Shown here: piece by piece, positions 35,301-46,582 of the stretch | How positions within the stretch are numbered: position 1 is the first letter of the stretch | How the letters are laid out: every line of letters starts with the position of its first letter | NCBI GenBank assembly: GCA_028671895.1 | Contig: CM053799.1 | Location: 44,641,455 to 44,705,454 of the forward strand | Direction of reading: 5' to 3' | Length of the DNA stretch: 64,000 nucleotides | Source: Oenanthe sinensis | Taxonomy: Eukaryota; Streptophyta; Magnoliopsida; Apiales; Apiaceae | The notes under the pieces: model-generated | What the model saw: only the letters and a program-made list of their open reading frames with translations | Database searches by the model: none | Told to the model about the DNA's origin: nothing | Made by a program: the position numbers and the translations under genes

Positions 35301-38300
35301 TGGGGGTCACGGTAGTCCAGATGGAAGTGGCGGAGGTGGTGGTGGTAGAATTCATTTTCACTGGTCAGACATTTCAACTGGAGATGTGTACCAGCCCGTA
35401 GCTAGCGTGGAAGGAAGCATCCATGCTAGGTTTGTAGATATTATTATGAAAGTATCATTAGTTGTTCTTGAGTTCTGCATTTTAATAAATCAACCATCTC
35501 ATATGTTTATCCAAAGTCAGTGCTATACTGCTATCTTTAAGTAGTGTCGTTTTTCTTGATTTTTTTTACCTATAGTAATTTTCCTTTTACTGCAACGTGC
35601 CCCTATCTCCTTACTCATAATATGTTTATGCATCTAACGATATGGGCTTATCAATCCTTGTGTCTTTAACTTCTACATGTCTGTGTTACTCGTTTAAGTA
35701 GTAGCTGGGTCTCAGAAACAATTTTAAGAGCACTTCTGTAGTTCTGTTTGACTATCAAGCTACAAACTTCCTGATTAAGCTGCCTAATCATAGCTCTTGC
35801 GAATTTTTTGTTGGACCATTTTCCATTATCTTTGTCATCTATAAAGTTTAACATTGCAGTTTTTTTGTTATTCTCTGTCACATATCTGCCTTCTCTTACT
35901 TCATTCTTTCTACTAATTTGCCATGGATCCATGTCTTTGTTTACATAACACTTAGCTGAATTAAGATTGAATTGTAGCATAAAATCACAGCAAGGTAACT
36001 TAGTTTGTTATGTCCAACATATTCATCAACGTATACTTGATGTGATATACAAATTTTTAGAACCACTTATTTTTTCTTAACCAATAAAAGATTTCTACTA
36101 TTACGCCACTCATGATTCTCAAATGCTGCCTGTACAATCTAAGAGCGTGCTTATGTCAAGATGCACTGCATATCTTCTTTAACTATGAGATATTCCCTTT
36201 TAAGAGAGTGATTAGTTTGTCATATATTTTGTCCCACAAATGTTAACCTTTTTCAGATTAGTTTCTCATGATTTGAAAGTTTTGGCCTTCTATTAATATT
36301 CTTGTATCATTGTTCACTGGCATTGCAAACTTTCTATTATTTTCACCTCACTGATTTGATGTTAATTACTATATAGGGGAGGCCTGGGTGGGAAACAAGG
36401 TGGTGCAGGGGAAAATGGAACAATAACCGGAAGAGCTTGCCCAAAAGGGCTTTATGGTACATTTTGCACGGTAGCACACTATGATCTCTTCCATTTCAGT
36501 TATAGATTGTAGTCCATACGATTCTGGAGAAATTTGTGAAAATCCACATGCCTAAACCTCAAATGCTTTTGCATAAAATTGCTCGTTAGTTATGAGGTTA
36601 ACATGTTTGAATATTGCCTTATTTTTGCAGGAATGTCCTCCTGGTACATACAAAAACGTAACAGGATCTGATATTTCCCTTTGCCATGAGTGCCCATCTT
36701 CTGATCTTCCCCGTCGTGCATTTTATGTTGCTGTCCGAGGTTATCATACATTATCTTTTTTTTGTGTGCATCTATTTTAAAGTTACTATGTGAAGCTATG
36801 ACTTTCAAAAGAAATTGTCAGTATAAGAGTGTGCACAACTGCACAAATACAATATCATATCACCAATAGTCCTGGAATGTGCTCTTGTTGCTATGGCAAT
36901 AGCACTGCAATCATATTGACATCTATTACCTACGAAGTGTTGGTCCGTTGCTACTTTATTATATGGAATGGACCGAATGGTTGTGTCTGCGTTATGTTTG
37001 TGTATTATGGATTACCTTTACTTGACACACTGTTTATTGTTGCAGTCTATATTCTTTGCCTGATTATTGTATCTTTAAAAAATGACTCTAATGTTGTAAC
37101 AGGTGGTATTGCTGAATTACCCTGTCCTTACAAGTGCATTTCTGACAGATATCACATGCCACACTGTTATACAGCACTTGAAGAGTTGATATACACATTT
37201 GGTGGCCCATGGTTATTTTGTCTCATTCTTTTAGGGCTTCTCATACTTTTAGCTCTGGTGCTTAGTGTTGCTCGAATGAAATTTGTGGGTACTGACGAAT
37301 TGCCTGGTCCCGCCCCCACACATCAGGGGTCTCAAATTGATCATTCATTCCCTTTCCTGGAATCGCTGAATGAGGTTATTTCTTCATTCATTGTTAACAA
37401 AAGATTCCCCGATAAAGTTGGCCAACATACTCTGAACCCATATATGATCGAGTCTTTGTATTATATTTTATCTTTTCATTCTTCTTACATGAATGATACT
37501 TTACATATTAGGTCTTGGAAACTAATAGAGTTGAAGAATCACAAGGTCACGTGCATAGAATGTACTTTATGGGATCTAATACATTCGACGAACCTTGGTA
37601 TCTACCTCACACACCCCCGGAGCAGATAAAAGAAATTGTGTAAGCAGCCCAACCTTACTCTGAAGTGTTTACTTTCTTATTTTACTTGTTGCTTCCCATT
37701 GTTTTATTGAGATAGATTATCTTTCTGGGCGTTTTTTATTCATCAGGGAAAAAAATGATTATATGGGGTAGTTGTCTACCTGTAAATATATCCCTGATTT
37801 TTTTTTCAGTAAGAGTATTGAACTAATGTGACAGATACGAAGGTGCATTCAATAGATTTGTGGATGAGATAAATGCCATATCAACTTATCCGTGGTGGGA
37901 GGGATCTGTATACAGTATTGTTCGCATACTAGCATATCCTCTAGCATGGTCTTGGCTACAATGGCGGCGGAGAATTAAGTTGCAAAGACTTCGTGAATTT
38001 GTGCGATCAGAGTATGATCATGCATGTTTACGCTCATGTCGCTCACGTGCACTTTATGAAGGGCTGAAGGTATTGAATAATTTTGGTAGCTGTAAAAATA
38101 TCATAAATGTGACTTCTTATTTAATAAAATATGTCAAGTAGCAAATAATCCTAGCCATGCAGTAAGTTAAGTAATGCCCTTCAGCCCTTTTCCGGACATT
38201 TACTTCTTTTGTACGTTGTTCACCTCCCATATAAATTACCAATCATAACTTAGTCTAACCTGCTGCCTAATTAGAGGGAGATCTGGTAATTGTAAATTAG

Positions 38301-41300
38301 TCAAACTTCTCCCTTAGTTGAAGTTAACTAATAGTCCAACATATATATTCACTAAGCTTTGTGGTTTAAGTCAGAACTCGTTTGTTACAGCTATTCCCAG
38401 TGTCAATGCATGTGTAAGTTTGCCACTTAATATAAGCCAACCTTTTACAGAGGAATATTAAGTAGAGTTATTAAGATCGGGTCCAATTGCCACTTAATAT
38501 AAGATAAGCCAACCTTTTACAGAGGAATATTAAGTAGAGTTATTAAGATCTGGTCCAAAGCTAAAAATAAAGAATCATCATCCGAGCCTATGTAATTGTT
38601 TTTTTATTAGCTATAATCATGTACTGCATTTACTAGTCAAAATTGAGTAGCCTAATACCACTGGGCTCGAAGAAATTCCCTCTTGACACATTGTAGTATC
38701 ACTATCACATTAGTATGCCTAAAGACCATTGCATCCAATTTGACACATGTACTTTCTCTTGAGAGCGGCCTGAAAGCGACTTCTAATTTCAATTCTGATC
38801 GATCCTTTGTCTTTTTTATTTATGTATGCAATAAAAGGGTATTTCTGATGATACTTAAGTACTATCCAGCGAGATCAAGTGCAGGACTTTACCTCACGTG
38901 TAGTTTAAAAGCTGTATTATTTTGATGATTGAATCCATTAGTTCTTCTGAGGTTATTTGTGTATGTTTTCAAAGAAAATTACACACACATGCAGACTCAA
39001 ATCTTTGAATCCTTTAAGAGTGTATATTACATTGTTCTTTTATTTATGTAAAAACTCTATATGAATTCAAAGTTCTTGTAGCTCACTGCGTACAATGATA
39101 TAGGTAGCTGCGACCACCCCTGATCTAATGTTAGGGTACGTAGATTTTTTTCTTGGTGGCGATGAGAAGCGGCTAGATCTTCCTCCTCCCCTTAGTCAAA
39201 GATTTCCATTGTCTTTGATGTTTGGAGGTGATGGAAGTTACATGGCACCTTTCTCGCTTCACAGTGACAATATCATCACAAGTCTCATGAGTCAGGTTTT
39301 TTACTAATAAAACTTGGTCATTAATTAACTTGGTCATTTTCACCTTCCCTTCATAACCATGGTGTGAATATTTGTCCTAATCAGTCAACTATGTCTTTAC
39401 CAGTCTATTCCACCTACCACTTGGTACCGGTTTGTTGCTGGCTTAAATGCACAATTGCGTTTAGTACGTCGTGGTCGCCTCAAAACAATGTTTCGAACCG
39501 TTCACCAATGGCTCGACACTTATGCCAATCCTGCATTACGAATCTATGGTTTGCGTGTTGATCTTGGTTGGTTTCAAGCTACAGGAGGTGGTTATTGTCA
39601 GTATGGACTCCTAGTGTATGCTGCTGATGATGCTAATCATGTATCCTTTGGAGGTGTTGATCATGCAAAACCTAGTCAGCAACAATCAGGGTAATGGTTT
39701 ATTACTTTTGAATCTCTATTTTATCAAATAGTGTATGTTTAGTAATTGTGTGTTTTTTGCATGTGCACATGTATTTGTATTAATATAATGATATATCCTG
39801 GACATGATGCAACACTTTCAGTTTTTAAAATTTATTGTCAATCATTTTGTATGTTTTTCCCTTATATTTCAGTATTTGGTTTATTCTATATCATCTGTTG
39901 ACCGTGTATTCCCTAATCTACCCTTTAGCATTTTCTGTTGCATATTTGCCTCATTCGTTGCAAGCTTCCTCCTGACATGTTTCGGATGCAATTGTAAAAA
40001 GCTTTAAGTTCTTTTTCAAGGACAGGATTTAGCTTAAATGAACCCAGTCTCCTTCATTTAGGCAGATTTAGCTTAAATGTATAATAGCAAGAATGGGGAT
40101 AGTGAGATTTTGAATTCCATGCGTACTGCTAACTGATTACCTGCCTCATAGCATGTTGGTTTTCTGATGCTACATATTGTTTGGTACACATAAAAGTGAA
40201 CATTTGAGTTATGGTGTCATTTGCTTGTAATTGTACAAGTCAACATGAATTATCATTATTTTATATGATTATATAGATTTAACTCTTCCAATGAAACATT
40301 GTAGCAAGCAAGTTTAGACCAGTGTAGCACGGTTCACGAGTCGTTCGGGTACGTGATACGGGGTCGAGTACGTGAAACGTTAGTTTTTATGAATCGGATA
40401 CGGTGACCCGCGAATCGGATACGCAGGTCGATACGAGGATCCCTTTTATAGTTATTTCTTTAGAAAATATTATGTATATTTGCTATTGTATCTATGTTTT
40501 AGTTACTATTTTATAACTAAAATGTATAAGTAAATTAATCGGGAAATGTAAAATTCTAAAGTTACTACACATAATATTAAGGGGATTCAAATATGTTCAA
40601 GCAAGTAATCGAGGTTATCTTCCTATTTTTTATTTGTCTCCTTTTTACATAATGATTTTCGGAGTTAAAAGGGGGATCGTCGGAGTTGGCGAACTGGAGC
40701 GTGATCCCGAGTGATCCAGGTCGAAAAGGAATCGTGTTCCGGAACGACGGAACGAGGGAACTGGATCACGGTTCCATAGGCCGACCCACGAACCATGCAA
40801 CACTGGTTTAGACACTAGTAATTATATAGAAAGTTGTAGCTCTGCCACAAATTGTGGGAGATCTGAGATGCTGAGTGCTAGGTGTTTCTTGGGTGCATAA
40901 GATTACATTTAGGGTTTTCGTTATCTACTTATCTTAGTTAGATTACTAGAATGAGAAAGAAATGGACAGGTTGGTGATTTGGTCTTGCTTCTTTACTTGG
41001 TGATTCCAATTCATTATTTAAGCACATAGTTCTGCGCAAATAAGTTAAACTTGTTTAATATTTTTAAATTATATACTTAGCACTGACCGTCTTACTGCAC
41101 AAATGAATTAACTCTTCCCCTCTGTTGCTAGTGTGGATGATATAATTCATAGAGAGAATTATTATGGCCATCTGAAAGAAGAGACAACCTTGATCCAATC
41201 TCCCATTGTTGATGAAAGTAATATAATACCAAGAAAGATATTTGGTGGAAATGTAGATGCTAACAGTATAGACGTGCTAGAGGAGAAGCGGGATATATTT

Positions 41301-42389
41301 TTTCCTCTCTCTTTTATCATTCATAACACTAAACCTGTAGGCCATCAGGTAATCTCTCCCCCCCCCCCCAACACACACACAGGAATACTGCTTAGTACTT
41401 AATACATGCAACTTAGTTGTCATGTGTAATTTTGTTTATGTTTTTAACGTAGCTATATGATTTGACGCAGGATCTTGTCGGGTTGATCATCTCAATGCTG
41501 TTACTAGGAGATTTTAGTTTAGTTTTGCTTACTTTGCTCCAGTTGTATTCCATTTCATTGGCTGATGACTTTCTAGTTTTGTTTATTTTACCCCTTGGGA
41601 TCATACTTCCATTTCCTGCTGGAATCAATGCTCTATTTAGTCATGGACCCAGACGCTCTGCAGGGCTTGCACGTGTCTATGCTTTGTGGAACATCACTTC
41701 CTTGGTTAATGTGGTAAGAAATGTCTGTTCATGATAATATCTCTAAAAGTTAAATACGGTTGCGCCAAATGTTTTTTTCACTACCTAGTTATGTACCCCG
41801 ATGTTCAAATGCAATGATAAATTATGTTTCCCCCATGAGACACCACATTACAGTATATGGTTACAAGTGGGTGTCACGAATTAATCGTTGCATGTTTGTG
41901 CTTGGAACACTTGGATTGTGCACCCTTGTGAAAATTGCAGGTTCTTGTAGACTCATAGACACGTACTCTAATTTCACACGGATGACCTTTTGGAAATCAT
42001 GTGTTCGATATTCTCATTTTTGGTCTTCTCTGTTTCTTTTTCATACAACGATGTGCTCTAATTTTTTACCAGGCGGTTGCATTTCTATGTGGATATTATC
42101 ACTACAGCACCCAGTCAAGTAAAAAAGTACCTTATATTCAGCCGTGGAACATGTAAGTTTAGTTGTGGCACACTCTAAATTTTGCATAAATTTTTTAATG
42201 TGGATATTAATTTGTATGCACTTGTTTTACCTTTGTTGCAGGGATGAAAGTGAATGGTGGGTGTTTCCAGTTGCACTAGTCGTTTGTAAATGTGTCCAGT
42301 CCTGGCTTATAAATTGGCATGTAGCAAATTTGGAGATTCAAGATCGATCTTTGTATAGTACTGACTTTGAGGTGTTCTGGCAGTCATGA
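23334..42389 (+). CDS. Large glycine-rich membrane protein with ephrin-receptor-like Cys module (22 exons)
   Basis: The spliced product has 1448 residues, matching the length of the Arabidopsis At4g32920/At5g11700/At5g47020 'glycine-rich / ephrin type-B receptor-like' family, whose function is poorly known. All 21 junctions are GT..AG and keep frame; the exon lengths sum to 4347. Layout: hydrophobic signal segment (1-27), Pro-rich stretch (about 50-60), a long Gly-rich, beta-helix-like part with many N-glycosylation sequons (about 60-810), and a GCC2/GCC3-like Cys module (ECPPGTYKNVTGSD...CHECP, about 813-835). A membrane helix follows (about 886-908, FCLILLGLLILLALVLSVA), then a conserved cytosolic-type region (LREFVRSEYDHACLRSCRSRALYEGLK). 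More helices come in exons 20-22, and the end is FEVFWQS. It likely sits in the plasma or an endomembrane with the Gly-rich part outside. No inactivating change was seen. Convergent with gatC. Confidence 0.95.
24158..27159 (+). other. Intron 1 of the glycine-rich gene
   Basis: Three kb of AT-rich intron, with a (TA)n run near 26272-26290. Short open frames inside have no similarity I recognise. No transposon ends were found. Confidence 0.75.
28421..29098. mobile_element. hAT element in intron 3, 8-bp target duplication
   Basis: The ends CAGTGTTATTAAACGCG and CGCGTTTTTAATAACACTG form terminal inverted repeats. GTTATAGA flanks both sides exactly (28413-28420 and 29099-29106). CAGTG ends with an 8-bp duplication define the hAT superfamily. 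The 678-bp copy is non-autonomous. A minus-strand acidic reading frame ending at 28686 (SSKRRLVDKEDEVADEDE...DSAEE) may be a leftover C-terminus of its transposase. GCGC/AAGCGC-rich subterminal parts are typical of the group. Confidence 0.93.
29443..30436 (+). mobile_element. Candidate non-autonomous Helitron in intron 3
   Basis: It starts A/TCTACACTACTGCC and ends with a short hairpin CTATGCATCGCATGG, then CGTATAAGATAG and host T. Plant Helitrons start TC, end with a small GC hairpin (often with GCATCGCA) about 10 bases before CTRR, and insert between A and T. Here the CTRR has become ATAG. The inside is very AT-rich and non-coding. No target duplication is expected. Confidence 0.5.
33817..34190. 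mobile_element. Truncated hAT-like or GGGTGGCAA-type repeat in intron 10
   Basis: TAGGGGTGGCAATTTCGGGT is the usual left end of a common plant repeat. Inverted CGGGTT/AACCCG words fill the first 150 bp. The right part contains TCGGGTCGGGTTCGGGTA but no matching inverted TTGCCACCCCTA end, so it is probably truncated. Confidence 0.5.
34575..34985. repeat. Tandem duplication (about 205 bp) in intron 10
   Basis: Two adjoining units share CTATATCAATCAAGGAATTT (34595 and 34800), TTCTTAAATAAAGTAATTGAC and CAGTTGAATAAAT. Scattered mismatches show the duplication is not recent. Confidence 0.85.
38421..38557. repeat. Tandem duplication (about 67 bp) in intron 16
   Basis: TGCCACTTAATATAAG...TATTAAGATC occurs twice, with a 5-base ATAAG insertion in the second unit. 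The units are otherwise nearly identical, so this is a young duplication. Confidence 0.85.
40320..40805. mobile_element. hAT MITE in intron 18, 8-bp target duplication
   Basis: The ends CAGTGTAGCACGGTTC and GAACCATGCAACACTG are inverted with mismatches. GTTTAGAC flanks both sides exactly (40312-40319 and 40806-40813). The element is 486 bp, rich in CGGATACG/ACGNGTC words, and non-coding. Confidence 0.93.
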
Positions 42390-43729
42390 TATTTAACCAA
42401 TCAAAAAGTCAGTTTCTTACTCTCTCTCTTTTGGTCTACTTTGATCCTGTCTTTTACATGTTTTTTCTCTAGGTTTTTTATTGTCCCACTTTTAAGATTT
42501 TAGTACAGCAGGAGTTACCTATGCGGGCAGTTACCTATGCAGGAGTACCTCATCTTTTCTGAGGAAAATATTTTGGACCCCTCATTTGAGTGATATAGTT
42601 GTAGTTTTCTACTCCAGTGTAAATATTGCCTTAAGCAAATCATTTAGGCATGTAACTTTGGTGATTCTCATAGAGTTACGGTCCACTTTATTAATATATA
42701 TATTATGGTAAATGGTAATGAATGCAAGTTTGTGGAACAGTGTTAAGGAACTATTTTTCACTATAGTGCAAATATAGTAGGATGATTTCACCTGAGAAAA
42801 ATCCATGTGATATGATGCATTCTTATTATTACAAAAATAGTAAGCTTGTTATTAAAGTAGATTTATGATGCTTGTGCACCTCTTCATTTGATCAATCCCC
42901 GGGTTTCCAATCAGTCTTGTACATGGAATTTCATTGCTGAAGCCAAACAATCATGATTTAGATCTCTACATTTTATACTTACGAAATTCAAGTTACAATT
43001 TAATCGTCTGACAGAATCATTTGATGGTTTTGTACTTTCACAAATGATTTCAAAGTTACAAGTTGCAAAGGGATTGCTTTTCTTTTCTTTTGGGAAAGGG
43101 TGGTGAGCTAATATTCAATTTGAAGCAACAGGATTTCTGTTGGGCAATGTCAAAAAATATCTTTACCTAGTATCGTTGGTACTCAAGTTCTTGAACTGGG
43201 CTTTTGTCCACCGGCTAGACTTATCAATTGGAAGTTGGAGCCCTGTAAATGGGTTTTTATGGTTGAATTTGGATTGGATTTGGAACACAATTTCAAATAG
43301 GATACTAGATTCTAATAGTTGGCTGGGAAGTTGTGTAGAAAAAAATAATCAGAATTGAATTTCTATTCCAACTTAGTGTGACCAAGAATTTGCTTTCAAA
43401 TAAGTCTTCGTATATAAAAATTATAGGTAAAATTTACAGTTCTAAGAAAAAAAAATTGAACTTGATTAAATTGTAAACACGAGCAGTGTTCTAAAAAGCA
43501 CAGTAAGTGACTAAAAAGCTGATTAAGTGACACTGCTTAACCGGAATTGGGTACATGCCTCGATTAAGGTATAATTGGATTTTCCTGAGCAATAATTTTT
43601 TTTAAAAGCACAGCTTTGTAAATGTATATATTACTACAATATTATTTATTTTAATACTTGTACAATTATATTTGCTACAAAATTGCATAATCAATATATA
43701 ATTATATATGTCATTAATTTAACAGTTTT
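42390..43729. other. 3' UTR and downstream intergenic DNA
   Basis: The first few hundred bases after the stop probably include the 3' UTR. A small imperfect repeat GGAGTTACCTATGC / GCAGTTACCTATGC lies near 42510-42545. No poly(A) signal was fixed. An open frame at 43140-43358 has no family I recognise. Confidence 0.5.
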
Positions 43730-43744
43730 AAGTTGGTATGACTC

Positions 43745-44575
43745 ATTAAAATATAAATATAAATGCTAGGGTTTTGAGAGTCGACTCTCGTATCTAGTCT
43801 TCTAGCCGTCATTTCTCCACTTTCTTACCTTCATCCCTTTACCGATTAAGCCCCTTCGCTCTTCTATCCTCTTTTCTATTTACCAGTTTTTTAATAAAAT
43901 CGAGACCTAATCCTTTTTGGAAGAGATCTTGTTGGTACCTTATTATCAAAGTTGTTAGTTGCTCTCTCATCCTCTCTTCTATTTACCAGTTTTTTTTAAT
44001 AAAATCGAGACCTAATCTTTTTTGGAAGAGATTTTTTTGGTACCTTGTTATCAAAGTTGTTAGTCGTGCCCATCATTTTGAGATGTTAATATTTTATGTT
44101 TTGATGTTTTTCTGTGTCTTGTTATGGGTTTCAATAGTTTTCCTGAGAATGATTTATATGATATTTTGGGAGATTTATAAGACTTGCATCGAATCTGGGA
44201 CAGTGGTGGAGATCGCAAGAGCTCACCTTTCACAACAAAAAATTGCTCATATTTTGAGAATATTTGTTCCTCCAATATCAGTTAATGTAACTGGTAATTC
44301 TGAACATTGGGCTACAGATGATACTTATGTGAAGGTCAATTGTGATGCTACTGGTTTCACAGTTAATGTAAGTTGGATTGTTCGAGATGTCATTGTAATA
44401 CTTTTTAAATTAAAGAATTTGAATATTCTATGTGTTAAGCGATCTGAAAATAAAACGGTTATGTATTTAGCTCGTTCTTTGTTTCACAATCAAGTTGTAG
44501 TTGACAGTTTGGATATTTGTTCCAACTAGGTTATATTATTTTAATAAAATCTTTTTGTTTGTAAAAAAAAAAAGA
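43745..44575 (+). mobile_element. Internally deleted LINE with 15-bp target duplication
   Basis: AAGTTGGTATGACTC lies on both sides (43730-43744 and 44576-44590), and the right end is a short poly(A) run (TTTGTAAAAAAAAAAAG). These are marks of LINE retroposition. The plus-strand frame to 44529 ends with a LINE RNase H-like C-terminal part (YVKVNCDATG, WIVRD, CVKRSENKTVMYLARSL). The left part is pyrimidine-rich like a 5' UTR, so the middle of the element (most of RT) is missing. A 102-bp tandem duplication lies within the left part (43866-44065). Confidence 0.85.
43866..44065. repeat. 102-bp tandem duplication inside the LINE copy
   Basis: TTCTATTTACCAGTTTTTT...ATCAAAGTTGTTAGT occurs twice; TACCAG lies at 43881 and 43983. 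Only a few differences separate the units. Confidence 0.85.
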
Positions 44576-44590
44576 AGTTGGTATGACTCT

Positions 44591-46577
44591 CATGATTTCA
44601 TTAGCGTCGTCCAATAATATTCTCTTTTACCTTTCTCACTGTCCTATAAAACATGGTTTGCGAAATTTTGCACCTTAAGTGAAGTCATTCACCACCTTGG
44701 CATGGAAAGAAGATGCAGGCCAGGTCGGATTCATCCTAATATCATCTTCATATGCCCTTGCTATCCATGTTGAATCGACCTGCTTCTGCTCCCAAGTTGG
44801 CCTTATTTTTTTCTACTTTGTCGACAACTACATCAACAAATTTCATTTATACATCTTTTACTTTCTTCTTTTGAGCCACACTCTTCTCTGCGATGAAAAC
44901 TAGTTGACTTGGTTATTTCTAAACACATTTTAATTTCCTCTTTTTCTTATTCTGGTTACTAGATTATAAGGAGGTATTCTCCTCCTCTTCTTAGTAGACT
45001 TTCGAGCTTTCCCCGTGCAAGTTAATTTTATCATCCTCTTTTGGTATGTCATCTTCTCCACAAGGTTCAATTATATTATCTCTCCAATCTTCATATTCCC
45101 CCATAATCTATCCCCTTCTTTGTTCCCCGTCATCGTCCATCATTCGTGTGGAAGAAAAATCAAAACAATCACCACGAGAAGTCTAATTTTTTTTTAGTAA
45201 TGTACAATGTCATTAATTTGCTATCCAAAATCCACCATAATAGAGATATTAAAATCATTTTCAATTGGCATCAAGTTGTACCAAGCTGGAATGTATAATA
45301 TTTCATAATCCCCTGAGAGTTTACCATAATTCACTTAACATAAATCAATATCAACTAACATCATCTCCTCTGTTGTACAATATCAAAGCAACTTGAACTC
45401 CAAAATAATCGATATTTGATTCATTCAACTCTCCCCCATAATATATTTTCAGTGTGAAATATACACAACCCCGTGAAACGGGTTTAGGCTACTCTCACTT
45501 CGTTCGCCGCTATTACAGGCATCTCATTTAGTTCGCCGCTACTACAACATTCGCTTTTGCTTCTTTTTTTTCCAGATCTATGCTTATTTTGATTCCCCAA
45601 AACATTTCATCATTTACTGCGCCCTTTCTCGTCTATGAGTGCCTATGTATCCACCACAAGCCCCTTTTCTTGTCCTTGCCCTTAACTTTAAGGTATGCTA
45701 TCATAAGGTGTTGGTATATGGATGGATTTTATTAACGTCTATGGAATATTCCGTCAAATAAAATTACAAATTAATTCAGTAAAACGTGCATAATACATTA
45801 TTTAGAAGAAAAAGACCCATAATACCAAAATAACAATATTTTACTTAGCAGGGACAAAAAAAAAAGATCAATTAAAAAAAAGAAAGATATAATTCAAAAC
45901 AAGTGTTATTGAATTAACTGTCGATCAAAGTCTAAGGGTGCAAAGTGCACAAACATCTTTTTTAAAATTTAATTGAACTAAAAAAAAATTGAATTTCTTA
46001 CTTATGCTTACTACATCTCCAACTCATTACAATTTTAGTATATTTTTTACATTAAAATAAGATAAAAAATTATACTATATTAAAATTTTAATCCAATCTA
46101 TCAGGGAAAAAACCTTTATTACGTTTTAAATATTATTTTTATTATTAAAAAAATAAAATTAATAAAGTAGTTATGACATTAATGAAATTAATTTGTTTTT
46201 CTTAATGAGTATTCTATTTATGCTAAAATAAATATAGCTTTGACTTTGTGCATGTAGTTTGATTTGGAAAAAAGTTACTCGCACATATATTTTTTTCAAA
46301 TTTTTTTGAATAAAAATATAATAAATATATTATTATTCAGAAAAAATGAAAAAAATAATATGTACAAATAACTTTGTTCACATCTCAAATTATGTGTAAA
46401 TAGTCAAAATATCACCTTAAATTAGGTAGTATATGATTAAATCTGAAATATTAAAAATTGCTTAATTTTTATATTATATTAAATTTGATGTAATCTTTAC
46501 ACTGTGCTCCAAGTATTAGGAGAGAAGAGAAAAAAACGGAAAATAAAATTTTGAACTTTTCTCTTTAAGTTGTGTTC
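44591..46577. other. Intergenic DNA between LINE copy and solo LTR
   Basis: No gene recognised. A CGTTCGCCGCTA word occurs twice near 45500-45545, and a small CCCGTGAAACGGG hairpin lies at about 45470. The stretch 45800-46500 is AT-rich. Confidence 0.5.
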
Positions 46578-46582
46578 CCGAG

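Larger units (their letters stand above)
23334..42389 (+). other. Exon coordinates of the glycine-rich gene
   Basis: Exons: 23334-24157, 27160-27275, 28067-28275, 30943-31062, 31611-31739, 31824-31949, 32846-32901, 32999-33098, 33188-33305, 33535-33741, 35093-35429, 36377-36470, 36631-36739, 37103-37374, 37512-37639, 37835-38069, 39104-39295, 39404-39690, 41132-41348, 41471-41713, 42073-42152, 42242-42389 (stop TGA 42387-42389). Each boundary was set by GT/AG, by reading frame and by fit to the family. The least certain are the exon 8 acceptor (TATGATAG at 32998) and the exon 18 donor (39690). Introns 1 (3.0 kb) and 3 (2.7 kb) are the longest. Confidence 0.9.

Noticed and set aside
35063..35377. 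Minus-strand 104-codon ORF opposite exon 11
   Set aside because: Shadow of a confirmed exon.
36829..37102. Upstream extension of the ORF containing exon 14
   Set aside because: A good acceptor at 37101-37102 and the family's sequence show that coding starts at 37103; the earlier part is intron.
43140..43358. Open frame rich in Trp/Leu after the glycine-rich gene
   Set aside because: No homology, no splice or start context; probably chance.
45468..45490. CCCGTGAAACGGG hairpin as a Helitron 3' end
   Set aside because: No CTRR terminus in the right place and no matching TC start found.
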